Source of the DNA: Sipunculus nudus
Lineage: Eukaryota; Annelida; Sipuncula; Golfingiida; Sipunculidae
Direction: 5' to 3'
Assembly: GCA_026874595.1 (NCBI GenBank)
Contig: CM049307.1
Span: 52,139,370-52,203,369 of the forward strand
Length of the DNA: 64,000 nt
Under the pieces are notes generated by a model that was not told the DNA's origin, searched no databases, and saw nothing but the letters and a program-made list of their open reading frames with translations. A program made the translations under genes and the position numbers. Shown here piece by piece: positions 34,916 to 46,744 of the stretch; within the stretch, counting starts at the first letter, position 1, and every line of letters starts with the position of its first letter.

Positions 34916-35016
34916 TGACATCTTGTGAGTATTTTCCTACCTTTCCTGTAACATCTTACAGTAAATTCTCATCTTACCATCAGCAGTGTGCAACACAGCA
35001 GGGGCAAAGATTCTAG
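34916..35016 (+). CDS. Gene A putative terminal exon
   Basis: Acceptor TTTTAAATTGTAG, phase 1 in. Read through, it gives MTSCEYFPTFPVTSYSKF, then SSYHQQCATQQGQRF and a TAG at 35,014-35,016, for a total protein of about 207 residues. A donor-like TCTT|GTGAGT (34,924) could instead make this an 8-9-bp tail of an internal exon, in which case the protein continues, perhaps into phosphatase exons not seen here. A dispersed repeat begins 28 bp after the stop. Confidence 0.42.
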
Positions 35017-35043
35017 TGCAGAACATGATATATGTTTAAACAA

Positions 35044-36930
35044 AGGCAAGCCTTATGACAGACCGTGGTACATATTGATACAGTGTACTGTGAAAACTTA
35101 ACCTCTCTTAATTGAGAATAAATCTTAAATTGCCTGCTCAGGATCGCCTATAGCGGAATCCTAGACTGAAAATTAGAAGGTTTTAAAAAGTGTTTCTTAA
35201 TTTTGGATTCACTTTGCAGAAAGTACACCTGCTGTGCATAAAAAATTTAATACAAGCAGTACAATATTGATATTTCAATTTTGCGCGTACCTATGTTCCG
35301 ATGTAATTTTTTAATAGTTACTTAAAAACAGACCTTTTGCACCATAATTTACGTCATATCGATACACTGGGGCATAGCTGACCTTCTGAAAATTTCAAAA
35401 TATTACCCATTGTCATACTTCGATAATATCTGCTCAATTATTCCGATAAATGACATATGGAAGTAACTCAGTTGGTCATTTAATATTTTTATAGACCCCT
35501 CCGACACAAAACTGTAAATTTGCGAATTATAAATGTCCGTATGGGCTTATTTTACCTTCATAGCGTCCCTTAATGGACCCAATTCGATCGTACAACGCTA
35601 GTGTATGGTTTCTTGTGCTACGAGTGAATATGTTGTACCCACCTTATGTCTCATGAATAGGCCAAGCTGTTTCTTAATATTTGTGTATTTGACGAGAACG
35701 AATTATAAGTGACACTAGCTCAGTGTCAAAAAATTAAGGAACGTGGTTTAATTTAAAACTATAACAAATATGAATTAAATCTGAGGAAAATGTGTTACGG
35801 TACACTGTCTCCACGTGTTCGTCATTCATCTAATTCATTGACGGGCCCCTAGTATTGTATGTCCCTTTATAATATGAAATGCCATATTAAAACAAAATAA
35901 AGTAATGAGAGCTCAAGACCTTATGTAATCTTGTCATAATTAGTTAAGGATAACCTTCTACAAATGGAGAGCCAGGTGCTAATATAGTTGGATGATTATG
36001 GCCAAAAAACAAGCATGTTTCCCCTAAGGATAAATAGATATTCAGGCCGTATTTGTATCCAACTTAAACCAAAAGTTCATTTTGATAAAACACTTGCACA
36101 CGAACACTAAACACTACATCTGCTTCCCTTAAAGGGACATCATCAGGGGCAATATTATGCCTATTCTTTAACACTATCAGTTTACTTATGCTTTATACTA
36201 AAGTAGCCCAGCAGAACCATCCAAGAACACAGGCCCAGTACCTGGCATACGGCTGTATAACACCTTGCTATGGTTCTGCATGTTTGTTAACATAGTCAAC
36301 GTGTGTCTGTTTACCATAACAAGGCCGCGTGACCAGAGGTCGGATTGTGAGCGGCGACACATGATATTTCAGCCAGCGGGAACATGTATTACATTATTTT
36401 TGGGGCCAAGTCAGTCAGGCAAATTGGCAGGTATTATGGCTCAGCGATGCACCTAGTCCCATGGGTTGTGATAATGTTGACACCTGAAATCGCGCCCGGT
36501 CAACTGTTTTTAACACTCGTTTACAGGAGTAAACAGTTTTGGGGCAACATTTTGGCAGGAACAAAGGGAAGAAGCTATTTTACGTGTAAATTCAACATGC
36601 TTTAAAGATGATCAGGCCCCGTAAAGCTGCGTTTAAACGGGCCCGCGGTATGGGGTATGTGGAAGGCGGTAGGAGACACGGGGTAAAATGGGATTCTCAG
36701 TGGAGAATTCGATCCACATACCCCGCTCTGTACAAAGCCCACGGGCTCTGGTTACTATATATATGACCTTCGAATGCAGCGCGACCTAGCGGGTCTCGAC
36801 ATCATCGGACTGATATCGGATTGTTTACCCCCGCCAAGTATATACCCCACACCATTTTAAAAAGCAATATGCATTCCGCGTTCTGCTGCCGCTAAAGACA
36901 GTTTAATACTGTTTTCCCCCCTCCCATTTC
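35044..36930. repeat. Dispersed ~1.5-kb block, copy 2, with a 480-bp insertion
   Basis: Collinear with 14,391-15,885 (see that entry). Between about 36,130 and 36,615 it carries extra DNA beginning AAAGGGACATCATCAGGGGC and ending GATCAGGCCCCGTAAA, placed between CTTCCCTTAAA and GCTGCGTTTAAACGGG. Copy 1 lacks it. Confidence 0.85.
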
Positions 36931-36954
36931 CGTTCCTATGCATGGGCTAATTTA

Positions 36955-38697
36955 CATATTGGGCCAAACAAAAAAGGTAAGGATCTCAGGCACTTTTTTT
37001 CATAAATCAGTGCGGGTGGGTGGTATTTTTTATTTGTACATTTTTCGTATGTTTCGATAAAAATATCATATGATCAGGGAAAAGCATGAAAATATCAATG
37101 TTTTTGCTTAACAGGTTAAAGCACTACATAACAAAGGAAATCTTATCAAAATTGTATTACTTTATCCTCTTGTAAGATGAAAATAAAAATAAAATTGTTT
37201 TATGCTGGGGGGGGGGGGTTAAAATTGACGCGGATAATTGGCTGAGAACCATAACTTTTATTTATTTTATTTTATTTTTTTACTTTATATATACAGAAAA
37301 TGTGTAAACATGGGATATGGAAGATCTGGATTCTCGAACGTGAAGTAGATGATTGATTGATAATCTTTATTCCTCCAGTACTTGAGAGTTACAAACAAAA
37401 GTACAATAATGATTGCTCACAAGGCCACAACTGATGACAGAATACACAGATCATAAAATAACACTGAATAAATTTTCATCAACTGACCATTTACATACAC
37501 GTGTTACGACACGTGGTTTACATGAACATTAATAGAGTTTACCATTTAGACATATGTACCCAATTCCGTCTCCACTGCATATCCGGGAGACATATACACC
37601 TACTGACACATATACCACATACATATCGACAAGATAGGTTATCATACAGATCTATACCTGGGAATTCTACCACTCATCAGTCATGTGTCTGCAAATAAAA
37701 TACTCATTCTGCAGTTCAAACTTGATACTACTCATGTATTCCATACGAGTCTGCATCTACCATCTCTGTATCAGGTATTTAATTTCACTCGGCCATAAGT
37801 CCATAATAACTCGTTTTACGCTACAGAAGAATAATGCCACTCTATGTAAAAATAGTTTATGTTCATCTGCTGGTAGTGAAATATCAGCCTTTCCGAAAAG
37901 GTATGATAGAAATGTTAAGTCGTCAAGAGTCTGCGGAAACACCCCCTCCCCTACTGGGAGTTTGTCTAAAATAAATGACCATAGATTTTCTCTTTCATCT
38001 CGAGTATAATGGCAAGAGATTGAAACATGCTCAATTGCATTTCCAAAAGTATTACCACAGAAGTAACACAGTTACGTTGTTGTTGCAGCACCGATTATAT
38101 CAACGTATGCTAACAAATGTGTGAACTGATACAAAGATAATGGGAAACATATTGCAGCTTGCCACAGTAGCGATGTTGAAAACATATTCACTTTTATCAT
38201 TTTAAACAGATTAAGGTCATCCCCTATATTTAATCGTTGATCATACGACATTTGTTCACGGTTAGTTATCGCTTCAGTTATTAAGTCTGACCATGCATTT
38301 TGTTGGAAATGCTTCACTGTACAATACGGTTTGAATATATCCCTACAATACATATTTAGTTAAAATATTTTATATATTAGCGACACTACCGTGTGTTATT
38401 TCTTATCTCCATTAACAGTTTCTCATTATTAGTTTAATCAAAGAGTCCATTGAATCTAATTCTTGTTAACGCAACGAGTTATAATGATTGTAATTAGAAA
38501 CGTTTGTATATACATTTATATATAAACATATATATGACCACCTGTGAAATCTGGGCACCTGGTTTTACGACCACTGGATATCAGTCCCCTTCAAAAATGC
38601 GTTACATTATCTACAGATAAACCCTGTGAAATATGACCACTTGGCTGTTACGGATCAAGGGCATTTTTTCTGATCAAAGTGATATATTACTAATAAA
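36955..38697. repeat. Tandem unit 1 (repeat R 3' part plus LINE 3' end), left copy
   Basis: Same order as 40,455-42,192; the offset is 3,482 bp, of which 1,508 is the Helitron, leaving a ~1,974-bp unit. It contains a poly-G run (about 37,205-37,217). The right end at 38,697 is the Helitron junction. Confidence 0.88.
37354..38360 (-). pseudogene. LINE 3' end, copy with an in-frame stop
   Basis: Minus-strand C-terminus of a non-LTR retrotransposon ORF2. It carries a C-x2-C...H...C-type zinc-knuckle region, but TYLCHFCG of the sister copy is T-stop-LCYFCG here (stop near 38,074, His to Tyr). Downstream of the coding end the 3' tail reads GGAGGAATAAAGATTATCAA, then (ATCA)n, with AATAAA at 37,366-37,371, a typical LINE 3' terminus with a microsatellite tail. 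Confidence 0.75.
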
Positions 38698-40205
38698 CTA
38701 GCAAATACCCGTGCTACGCACGGTTTGGGGCGAACAAAACAATCCGTACGTCGATATCGGAAATCCACCGGAAATCCGGAGATACGGAAAATCACACAAA
38801 TCGCGATACGCTATTAATATATAGATCCATTATATGTATGGTGTTACGCATAAACATCGTACTGAAGCCAAGAGATTGGACGGAGAATTTTTCGGAGAAG
38901 CTGATATGATAAATAAAATAATTTTATATGAAAATATTTACATGTTGTATTATGTTGAACATCGCTATTTAAAATTGCCCTCCGATTATTCTTGCAAAAA
39001 AATGGCACCGTGTAAAAAGCTGGTGACACATCCCAACGTTTATTTGCATCCGATCATTGCATCCGTTCATCGCATCCATGTGAAAATATTAGACACTATA
39101 TTTTCAATTACACATGAGACATACCTCTGGCTACGATAATCAGCTACGATCAACTCATGCAATCAATTATGGCAGACCTTGAGTCCTTCTCGATTTTTTT
39201 GCAGTAAACGCATCCGTTAAGCGCACATGACCTGAAATCGGGGATGCCCTCACTTCCATTACCAAAATATGAGTATTGAAGTTCATTGAAGGGGAATAAC
39301 TGTAGGGAAGCCTCATAATGTCTATAAGACTCACCATGCATCGTACTGTGTATCACTGAAAAATTGCAACAATAAATGTGATGCAATAAAATGTGACATT
39401 TAAAGTGGAAAAAAAATAAAGCGTTAAGCACAGGCGCCAGGACAATTATTTTTGTGAGAGGGTAGGGGTCCCATCCCTTTTTAATTTAATTAAAACATAA
39501 TTATATGTTATATTTTACTGAAATATCATTTAGATTTACAGGTATAAATCTTGATCTGAAAGGACAAAACGACTTATCGTCACCTGTTTGACGCTTGTAT
39601 GTGTCATGTGTTGCCTCATGGTTGCCGCCCTTTGATCGCACATGAAAGACGGGTGTGACAAACCAAATGCGATAAACACTGGTTTGATCTTAGTGTGACC
39701 GTGGAACATGATTTTAGTCGCATGCGACTCGCTCAATTGTCCAAGGCCCTGGACCCGGTGCGTGTGCATCAAAGCATACCAGGTCATGTAAGGGGGTGGC
39801 AGGTAGAAGCCCTCTTCGTGTGATCCCCCGGTCACAGGAAGGCCTGCCAAACAATCTTTTCAAAGATCTCCCTTTTGAGAAGGGGATTATTTCGGGCCGG
39901 TGTCCGAGAAATGTACAAATAACCCAGATAGGGCCCCCGGAGTAAAACTCTGTCCCGCCATCACACACCCTATGGCCATTGTGTTACCGGGCCCAAAGAC
40001 ACAAAGAAAAGAGGCGCCCACGGGGGAGCAAATATTGAAATTATTAATTATGCAGGTAATACTCAAATATTGCAAATAAAAGGGGGCGGAATCTCTTCGG
40101 ACACACCCAGAGTATATGTATGTCGAAAATCACGGCAATCCGTACGGCGGTATCAGAGGAGATAAGGAAAATCACAAAAATCGCCTAACGCTATTAATAT
40201 ATAGA
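38698..40205 (-). mobile_element. Helitron, 1,508 bp, non-autonomous, composite
   Basis: On the minus strand it begins TCTATATATTAATAGCG (5'-TC) and ends CCGTGCGTAGCACGG (hairpin, 6-bp stem), then GTATTTGCTAG (3'-CTAG). It sits exactly between A and T with no target duplication: GGTCAA|TC...CTAG|TTTATTAG. The unoccupied site GGTCAATTTATTAG is preserved at 42,192/42,193. No Rep/helicase ORF is present. A second internal 5' terminus lies at 38,825. The cargo (38,826 to about 40,120) is GC-richer and not recognised; its longest ORFs (about 100 codons) show no domain. Confidence 0.88.
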
Positions 40206-40454
40206 TTGACCTGCCTAATGCGAGCACTCTTTGTGCTACTCCTAAACAGTTATCAAACCAACACATCGCCATCTGTCGGTGGAGTCACAAACGAATCACG
40301 TTGACGTTCCCCGTTACGAAATATCACTTGTATTTTTTTATGAGTAGTATATATTTTAGTGACATAACTCTGTCCTTGTCCTGCAAATAAACCTGAATGT
40401 TGTCCTCACATTTTAGGTAGCTTATATCTATGAAATAAATGAAAAGCAAATATT
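40206..40454. repeat. Junction: end of unit 1, then 5' part of repeat R
   Basis: 40,206-40,240 (TTGACCTGCCTAATGCGA...) matches 42,193-42,230. From 40,243 the text is the 5' part of repeat R (as at 18,280). Confidence 0.75.
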
Positions 40455-42230
40455 ATTTATATATTGGGCTAAACAAATAAGGTAAGGATCTCGAGCACTT
40501 TTTTCATTAATTTTTAATTAATTTTTCGTATGTTTCGATAAAAATATCATATGATCAGGGAAAAGCATGAAAATATCAATGTTTTTGCTTAACAGGTTTA
40601 AGCACTACATAACAAAGGAAATCTTATCAAAATTGTATTATTTTATCCTCTTGTAAGATAAAAATAAAAATGAAATTGTTTTATGCGGGGGGGGGGTTAA
40701 AATTGACGCTGATAACTGGCTGAGAACCATAACTTTTATTTATTTTATTTTATTTTTTTTTTTGCCTTATATACACAGAAAATGTGTAAGCATGGGACAT
40801 GGAAGATCTGTATTCTCGATCGTGAAGTAGATGATTGATTGATAATCGTTATTCCTCCAGTACTGGAGAGTTACAAACAAAAGTACAATAATGATGGCTC
40901 ACAAGGCCACAACTGATGACAGAATACACAGATCATAAAATAACACTGAATAAATATTCATCAACAGACCATTTACATACACGTGTTACGACACGTGGTT
41001 TACATGAACATTAATAGAGTTTACCATTTAGACATATGAACCCAATTCCGTCTCCACTGCATATCCTTGAGACATATACACCTAATGACACATATATTAC
41101 ATACATATCGACAAGATCAGTTATCATACAGATCTTTACCTGGGAATTCTACCACTCATCAGCCATGTGTCTGCAAATAAAATACTCATTCTGCAGTTCA
41201 AACTTGATACTACTCATGTATTCCATACGAGTCTGCATCTACCATCTCTGTATCAGGTATTTAATTTCACTCGGCCATAAGTCCATAATGACTCGTTTTA
41301 CGCTACAGAAGAATAATGTCACTCTATGTAAAAATAGTATATGTTCATCTGCTGGTAGTGAAATATCAGCCTTTCCGAAAAGGTATGATAGAAATGTTAA
41401 GTCGTCAAGAGTCTGCGGAAACACCCCCTCCCCTACTGGGAGTTTGTCTAAAATAAATGACCATAGGTTTTCTCTTTCGTCTCGAGTATAATCGCAAGAG
41501 ATTGAAACATGCTCAATTGCATTTCCAAAAGCGTTACCACAGAAGTGACACAGATACGTTGTTGTTGCAGCACCGATTATATCAACGTATGCTAACAAAT
41601 GTGTGAACTGATACAAAGATAATGGGATACATATTGCAGCTTGCCACAGTAGCGATGTTGAAAACATATTCGCTTTTATCATTTTAAACAGATAAAGGTC
41701 ATCCCCTATATTTATTCGTTGATCATACAACATTTGTTCACGGTTAGTTATCGCTTCAATTATTAAGTCTGACCATGCATTTTGTTGGAAATACTTCACT
41801 GTACAATGCGGTTTGAATATATCCCGACAATACATATTTAGTTAAAATATTTTATATATATATATATATCAGCGACACTACCGTGTGTTATTTCTTATCT
41901 CCATTAACAGTTTCTCATTATTAGTTTAATCAAAGAGTCCATTGAATCTAATTCTTGTTAACGCAACGAATTATAATGTTTGTAATTAGAAACGTTTGTA
42001 TATACATTTATATATATACATATATGTAAGACCACCTGTGAAATCCGGGCACCTGGTTTTACGACCACTGGATATCAGTCCCCTTCGAAAAAGCGTTACA
42101 TTATCTACAGATAAACCCTGTGAAATATGACCACTTGGCTGTTACGGATGAAGGGCATTTTTTTCTTATCAAAGTGATATATTACTAATAAATTGACCTG
42201 CCTAATGCGATCACTCTTTGTTCTACTCCT
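40455..42230. repeat. Tandem unit 2 (repeat R plus LINE 3' end), right copy
   Basis: Partner of 36,955-38,697 without the Helitron. It has a shorter poly-G run (about 40,686-40,694) and a short extra (AT)n near 41,860. The LINE poly(A) signal reads AATAAC rather than AATAAA. Confidence 0.88.
41239..41835 (-). pseudogene. LINE ORF2 C-terminal fragment, 198 codons open
   Basis: Contains FQQNAWSDLIIEAITNREQ, LLWQAAICIPLSLYQFTH and YLCHFCGNAFGNAIEHVSIS, then CDYTRDERENLWSFI. C-x2-C-x8-H-x4-C, then R-x-x-L-W, is the zinc-knuckle and tail found at the end of many CR1/L2-like LINE ORF2 proteins. The reverse transcriptase domain is absent, so this is a 5'-truncated insertion followed by its own 3' UTR (to about 40,840). 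It is the better preserved of two tandem copies. Confidence 0.75.
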
Positions 42231-42914
42231 TGACTAGCGCTGACCAGGCTTTTGTCCATGCGTGACTATATATATAGATCGTGATGGTCCGATCAGAAAT
42301 GGTCCGACTTCTTGTGGGCCGAGATGTAAAAGGTCCGAGATCTCCAAGTACCCAGGTTGACGACTGTCTGAAGACAAGATACGACAAGCTGCTGACAACC
42401 AGCGACATAATCGCCGCGACAAAGGACAATCACCTACGACCACCTACGACAACATCTACGACATCTTAGGACTTCACTGGCGACAACCCTAGGACAAAGG
42501 ATTCATGCTACGTCCACCCGCGACAAGTTTTTATGAGTCTCGACCCTGTGCTATTTGAGGAGCCGGAGACATGGATGGGCCCAGTATCAAGTACACAAGC
42601 CCACGACAGGACCTATTACAACCCACGTCACCTGGCGACAGCCTACGACTGGACCTACGACAATCCACGTCACCTGGCGACAACCTACGACAGCACCTAC
42701 GCCAGTGGAAGACAGGCTACGCTCACTGGCGTCAAAAAGCTGTAGCCTGAGAATTTTGAACATGTTGAAAATCCAGCGGCGACAGGTAAGAGGCCACGCG
42801 TCTTTGAACGACTTCGGGTGACTACATGCGACCATACAGGCGGCCCCCCCCCCCCCCCCCCCCCCGCCCCCGGCGACCATAAGGCGACAGCCTGGTCGCC
42901 TGTAGAGTCGCCTT
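42231..42914. repeat. GC-richer block with ~36-bp repeats and a poly-C run
   Basis: At 42,597-42,715 units like CCACGTCACCTGGCGACA, CCTACGACTGGACCTACGA repeat about three times; CTACGAC also recurs at 42,430-42,470. A run of about 22 C follows at 42,844-42,866. Small ORFs through it (YDWTYDNPRHLAT) are by-products of the repeat. No element end was recognised. Confidence 0.6.
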
Positions 42915-43290
42915 AGAGGGACAGCCCTAAGTCTGCGCTGGGCGCGTAGGCTCCAGAGAGAGGCGTGTATCGCTGTCACAAGGACTCTGGGTCTGTGCGC
43001 TGTGGCCCACGCGTACCGGTTCAGTGAACAGACGGGACAACAAACACTTTTTTAAAGTGGTGAAACGGAGTAATCAGAAAGGTCGTTTTACATCGGCATT
43101 GGACTGTGTGTTTATGCACTCGTTGATATAATTGTATTCGTTGGCTTGGTGAAAATGTAAAGCGCTTCTCCTAAGAGCGTAAGTGTATCTTAATTTCATT
43201 TGATGTGTTGTTGTAACATTGTAACAGTAATATAATACTTTGTCTTATCTGTTCCTGTCGTATTTTAGTCTTTATGTGACTGCGCAAGCA
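42915..43290. repeat. Repeat block shared with 19,280-19,704
   Basis: Ordered matches are TAAGTCTGCGCTGGGCGCGT, GTGTATCGCTGTCACA, TTTAAAGTGGTGAAACGGAG, ATTGGACTGTGTGTTTATGC and TGTTGTTGTAACATTGTAAC. It runs directly into the segmental duplication, which shows that the duplication originally included this block. Confidence 0.8.
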
Positions 43291-44117
43291 TTTTTGTAGA
43301 ATTTTGTTGTTTGGGTTAATTATGTGGCTTGCCGATAACATGCAGGTTAGAATATTATTACGTATGTTTTGTTTTTTACTATAAACTACCATACTAGTGT
43401 ATATTTGACTACGTGGACCGCAAGCTAACAAGACTTTAATCATGACGTTATTTAAACATGTTCAAGCAGACGTGACGTTTTCATTTGGCCATTGATAATA
43501 ATGCCTTTGGGGATACTTGGTAAGAACTTTTTTGGCCTACATTAATCCTTGGTCAAACAATATGTTTACAGTAATGCGAGCAGGTTAACAGCCTCATTGT
43601 CATCCAAACCTACCCACCGTAGTACATACATACCTGTAGAATTTTGTATACGGTTACCTGCAACCTAAACCCTTTGGCATGACTAAAAAGCTTGTGTATT
43701 CAATTTTACTTCCTGGTTGTAGCGGCTCACATTAAGTTATATCCCACAAGAGTATGGGTGCTGAGCTGTGTCAAATTACGCCAGAATGAGTTGTATTTGA
43801 AATTTATTACGGAAACATTACTTTGGGAGCCTGTTACTGTTATTGCGTTGAAATACTAGAAACTAAGGCTGCCCAGATGCACGCACTGCACTAGAAATTT
43901 AAATGTTGTCGCCCTGGATATGTACACATGTATTTTTCACCTTTCTGATAAGCCGATTGATATGTATGTAACGATAATTCAAGGATTTATTAGTTACATA
44001 TCTGGTTTAAATTTTTTTTAAATCACTAATATAAGATTATCAATTTAAATTATATTTACTTTATTTTTATGGCTCTATGGGTTGTAGTATTTGGGTTTTC
44101 TTGTCTTCTCAGAATAA

Positions 44118-44516
44118 TTGTTTTTTTTTTTTTTGTTTTTTTTTTTTGTTATAACAACATATATAATAACATGTAAACGATGTTACACATGTGTTATATG
44201 TATTGCTCTGGGGACTTTAAATTTTCGTAAATGTGGAGCTATGGCCCCTAATGGGCTTATGGTCTTTTATTCAAGACGAAAACATTATTCATTTTTTTTT
44301 TTGCTTCTGTGGTTTGAAGCTATAGCAGACCAGCAAAACGTTAAGGTGTTTCTTCCTGATACATGGCAAGGGATTGATTTTAACTTCGAGAATCGAAATG
44401 ACCTATTTAATTTACATCAGGGGACGGTCCTATCTGATGAAGTGTTGCGATCATTTGGGAGAACTAAACGTACGATTCCTTTTACGCGGCCGCGGAACCG
44501 TCGCCGTTGCGGATAG
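44118..44516 (+). other. ORF end of unknown nature
   Basis: The last ~60 codons (VFLPDTWQGIDFNFENRNDL, then FNLHQGTVLSDEVLRSFGR and TKRTIPFTRPRNRRRCG) look protein-like and end in a stop. The first part is low-complexity (poly-F from T runs). Copy A keeps only the final ~23 codons. It could be an element ORF or a lost host exon. Confidence 0.25.
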
Positions 44517-44696
44517 TCTAACAAATGATATTATGAAGGACCGATAATTTTTGCGGTTACGGTCACGGTACGTATCTGACCCATCATCCGAAAAATATAT
44601 TGTCGGATCATGTAGCGACCGATCCAAAAAAAAAACATTTAAACGGATTGGGTCGGTCGAGAATTCCCGCTGAATTGTATTCGTCCCTTAGGGGTT

Positions 44697-45956
44697 TCCC
44701 TGTAAGTCATCTGAACTTTAGCAATCACTCTTTGTCCGTCGTCTGTCCGGCTGTCCGGCCGTCTGTCCGTTAACAGGGCACAAATCGTAACCGCTGGACC
44801 TAGAATCTTCTTACTTGACGTCTAGAGAGGTCCATGGAAAATATCCTTGGAAACCTGAAATTAGGTCTCCGTTACCCATATTCACCCAGCTATGAGGCTC
44901 CGAACTACCCCTAGAATAATGGAAAATTTCATACAAAAGCTCAAGTATCTGAATAACTAATTCCTTGATCACCATGATTCTTTGCATGGATATTGATCAT
45001 GGAGTGCTTCATCAGTTTCTGCAGGCTGGTGGCGCCACCTATATTTTTTCGATTTTTTACGATTTTTTTCTCCATTTTTGAGACCTTTACAGATGTGGTC
45101 ATCTGTTAACAGGGCACAAATCGTAATCTTCTTACTTGACATCCTGAGAAGTCCATGAAAAATCTCCTTGGAAACCTGTAATTAGGTCTCTGTTACTCAT
45201 ATTCTTCTAGCTATTGGGCTCTGAAGTACCCCCCCCCCCCCACACACACCTAATAATGGAAAATTTCATAGAAAAGTTCAAGTTTCTGAACAACTAATGC
45301 ATTAATCACCATGATTCTTTGCATGAATATTGATCATAGAGTGTTGCATTAGTTTCTGCAGACAGGCAGCGCCACCTGTATTTTTTTATCCAATGATTAT
45401 TTTTTTTCTCTATTTTGAGACCTTTAAAGATGCAGTCATCTGTTATATTGTTATCAAGTTATATTGATTGGATTTAGAATCTTTCAACTTGACATCCTTG
45501 AAGGTCCATGAAAAGTCTCCAAGGAAACCTGAATTAGGTCACTCTTACCCATACTATTTGAGCTATTATGCTGAAAAGTGCCCTCAAAACAATTAAAAGT
45601 TTTAAACAAAAGCAGTGCACAAATCATAACCATTGGACCTAGAATCTTCTGATTTTACATCCAGTGAGGTCCATAGTAAGTCTCCTTACAAACTTGAAAT
45701 TATAGGTGTCTATAACTCATTTTTTCCAATTTATGCGGCATGTTGAGGACCCCAGAAATAATGCAAAATACATAAACATTGCGAGATTCCCCAGGAATTG
45801 GATTGTCCTAAAATTTAGTGTGCTTATGCGTCTAAATGAACTTAAGCTAACTTGCATAAATGATGTTGCCACCTCCATTATCTTAATTAGTTCCCTATGC
45901 AAGGACATATTGTCAGCATGCCAGTTGGCTGAGCGTCATGACGCATGAGTCACTTG
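44697..45956 (-). mobile_element. Array-bearing repeat element, minus copy, inserted in copy B
   Basis: Left: CTGTAAGTCATCTGAACTTT ... GTCCGTTAACAGGGCACAAA. Units contain CTGGTGGCGCCACCTATATT. Right end: CATGACGCATGAGTCACTTG, the inverse of the left end of the 53,110-56,854 element. It splits text that is continuous in copy A (...CATAGGAGTT / TTCAGTATGTGCC), so it is an insertion. It has about 3 units of ~340 bp. Confidence 0.75.
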
Positions 45957-46462
45957 TTCAGTATGTGCCATGAGGAAAAACGTTCTTCGCCTAAAATATC
46001 AACAAAATCATTGAAAATAAGTGTCACACCGGTAAAGATGTGAATGCCCAAGTTCACTTAACCATCAAACCAACTGGCTGAACTCTTGCATACGTACACT
46101 CCAAAAATGCGACGCGTTAACAAAACAAATCAGTATATATTAAAGAAAGAAGCTATTTACAGAGAGAGGCGTTCTACATGCACAAACACTGATGATAACA
46201 CAGAAGTTAACATTGAGTCCGTTAATGATAGTGCACGTCAAATTTCCTTATCTAATCTTGTTTCTGATCACATGAACATCGCGCACACGTGACACCGGGA
46301 TGTAACACTGTTCGCCTCACTGAGTGGCTCGTGTTGTGTGTACAGCACATTCAGTCCCACTGATTGACGGAGCTTTTGTAATCCACAGTCAGTCGCTGGA
46401 GTATTCACAATTGACACAGTTCACGCACCACGCACAGACTATTCCTTCTGGGCGTTGAATCA

Positions 46463-46744
46463 ATGTCCTTCACAGCTGATATCCTCTGGAATCATCTAGT
46501 TCTAGGTTGCCGAATACACCTCAACACGGAAATATTCAGTATCTCTACAGTTAAGCTTTCAAATAGTGTCCTCGGTCTGTTCCTGGAAGCTTTAACCACC
46601 AGTAATCAATCGCCAGATTCACCAGTCCGTCGGCAAAAATGCGATACTAGCTCTGAAGATCTTTACAGAGAATCGCTTTGGCCTTCCCCGGACACCGACT
46701 ATTTGCGCTCCAAGACACCCATCTTTCAGCTGTCGCCACTGTAA
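46463..46744 (+). pseudogene. Duplicated ORF piece with LPDLPVRRQKCDT-type sequence
   Basis: Copy B reads VLGLFLEALTTSNQSPDSP, VRRQKCDTSSEDLYRES and WPSPDTDYLRSKTPIFQLS before a stop. Copy A (about 25,905-26,070) has the same order but a stop after DILRS. No family was recognised. It may be the C-terminus of a lost gene or chance. Confidence 0.25.

Noticed and set aside
39536-40075. Overlapping minus-strand ORFs inside the Helitron cargo
   Set aside because: Three frames are open at once, there is no domain or splice pattern, and a GC-richer block explains the openness.
42533-42821. ORF with YDWTYDNPRHLAT repeats as a repetitive protein
   Set aside because: Follows a 36-bp DNA repeat in more than one frame, with no start context or splice sites.
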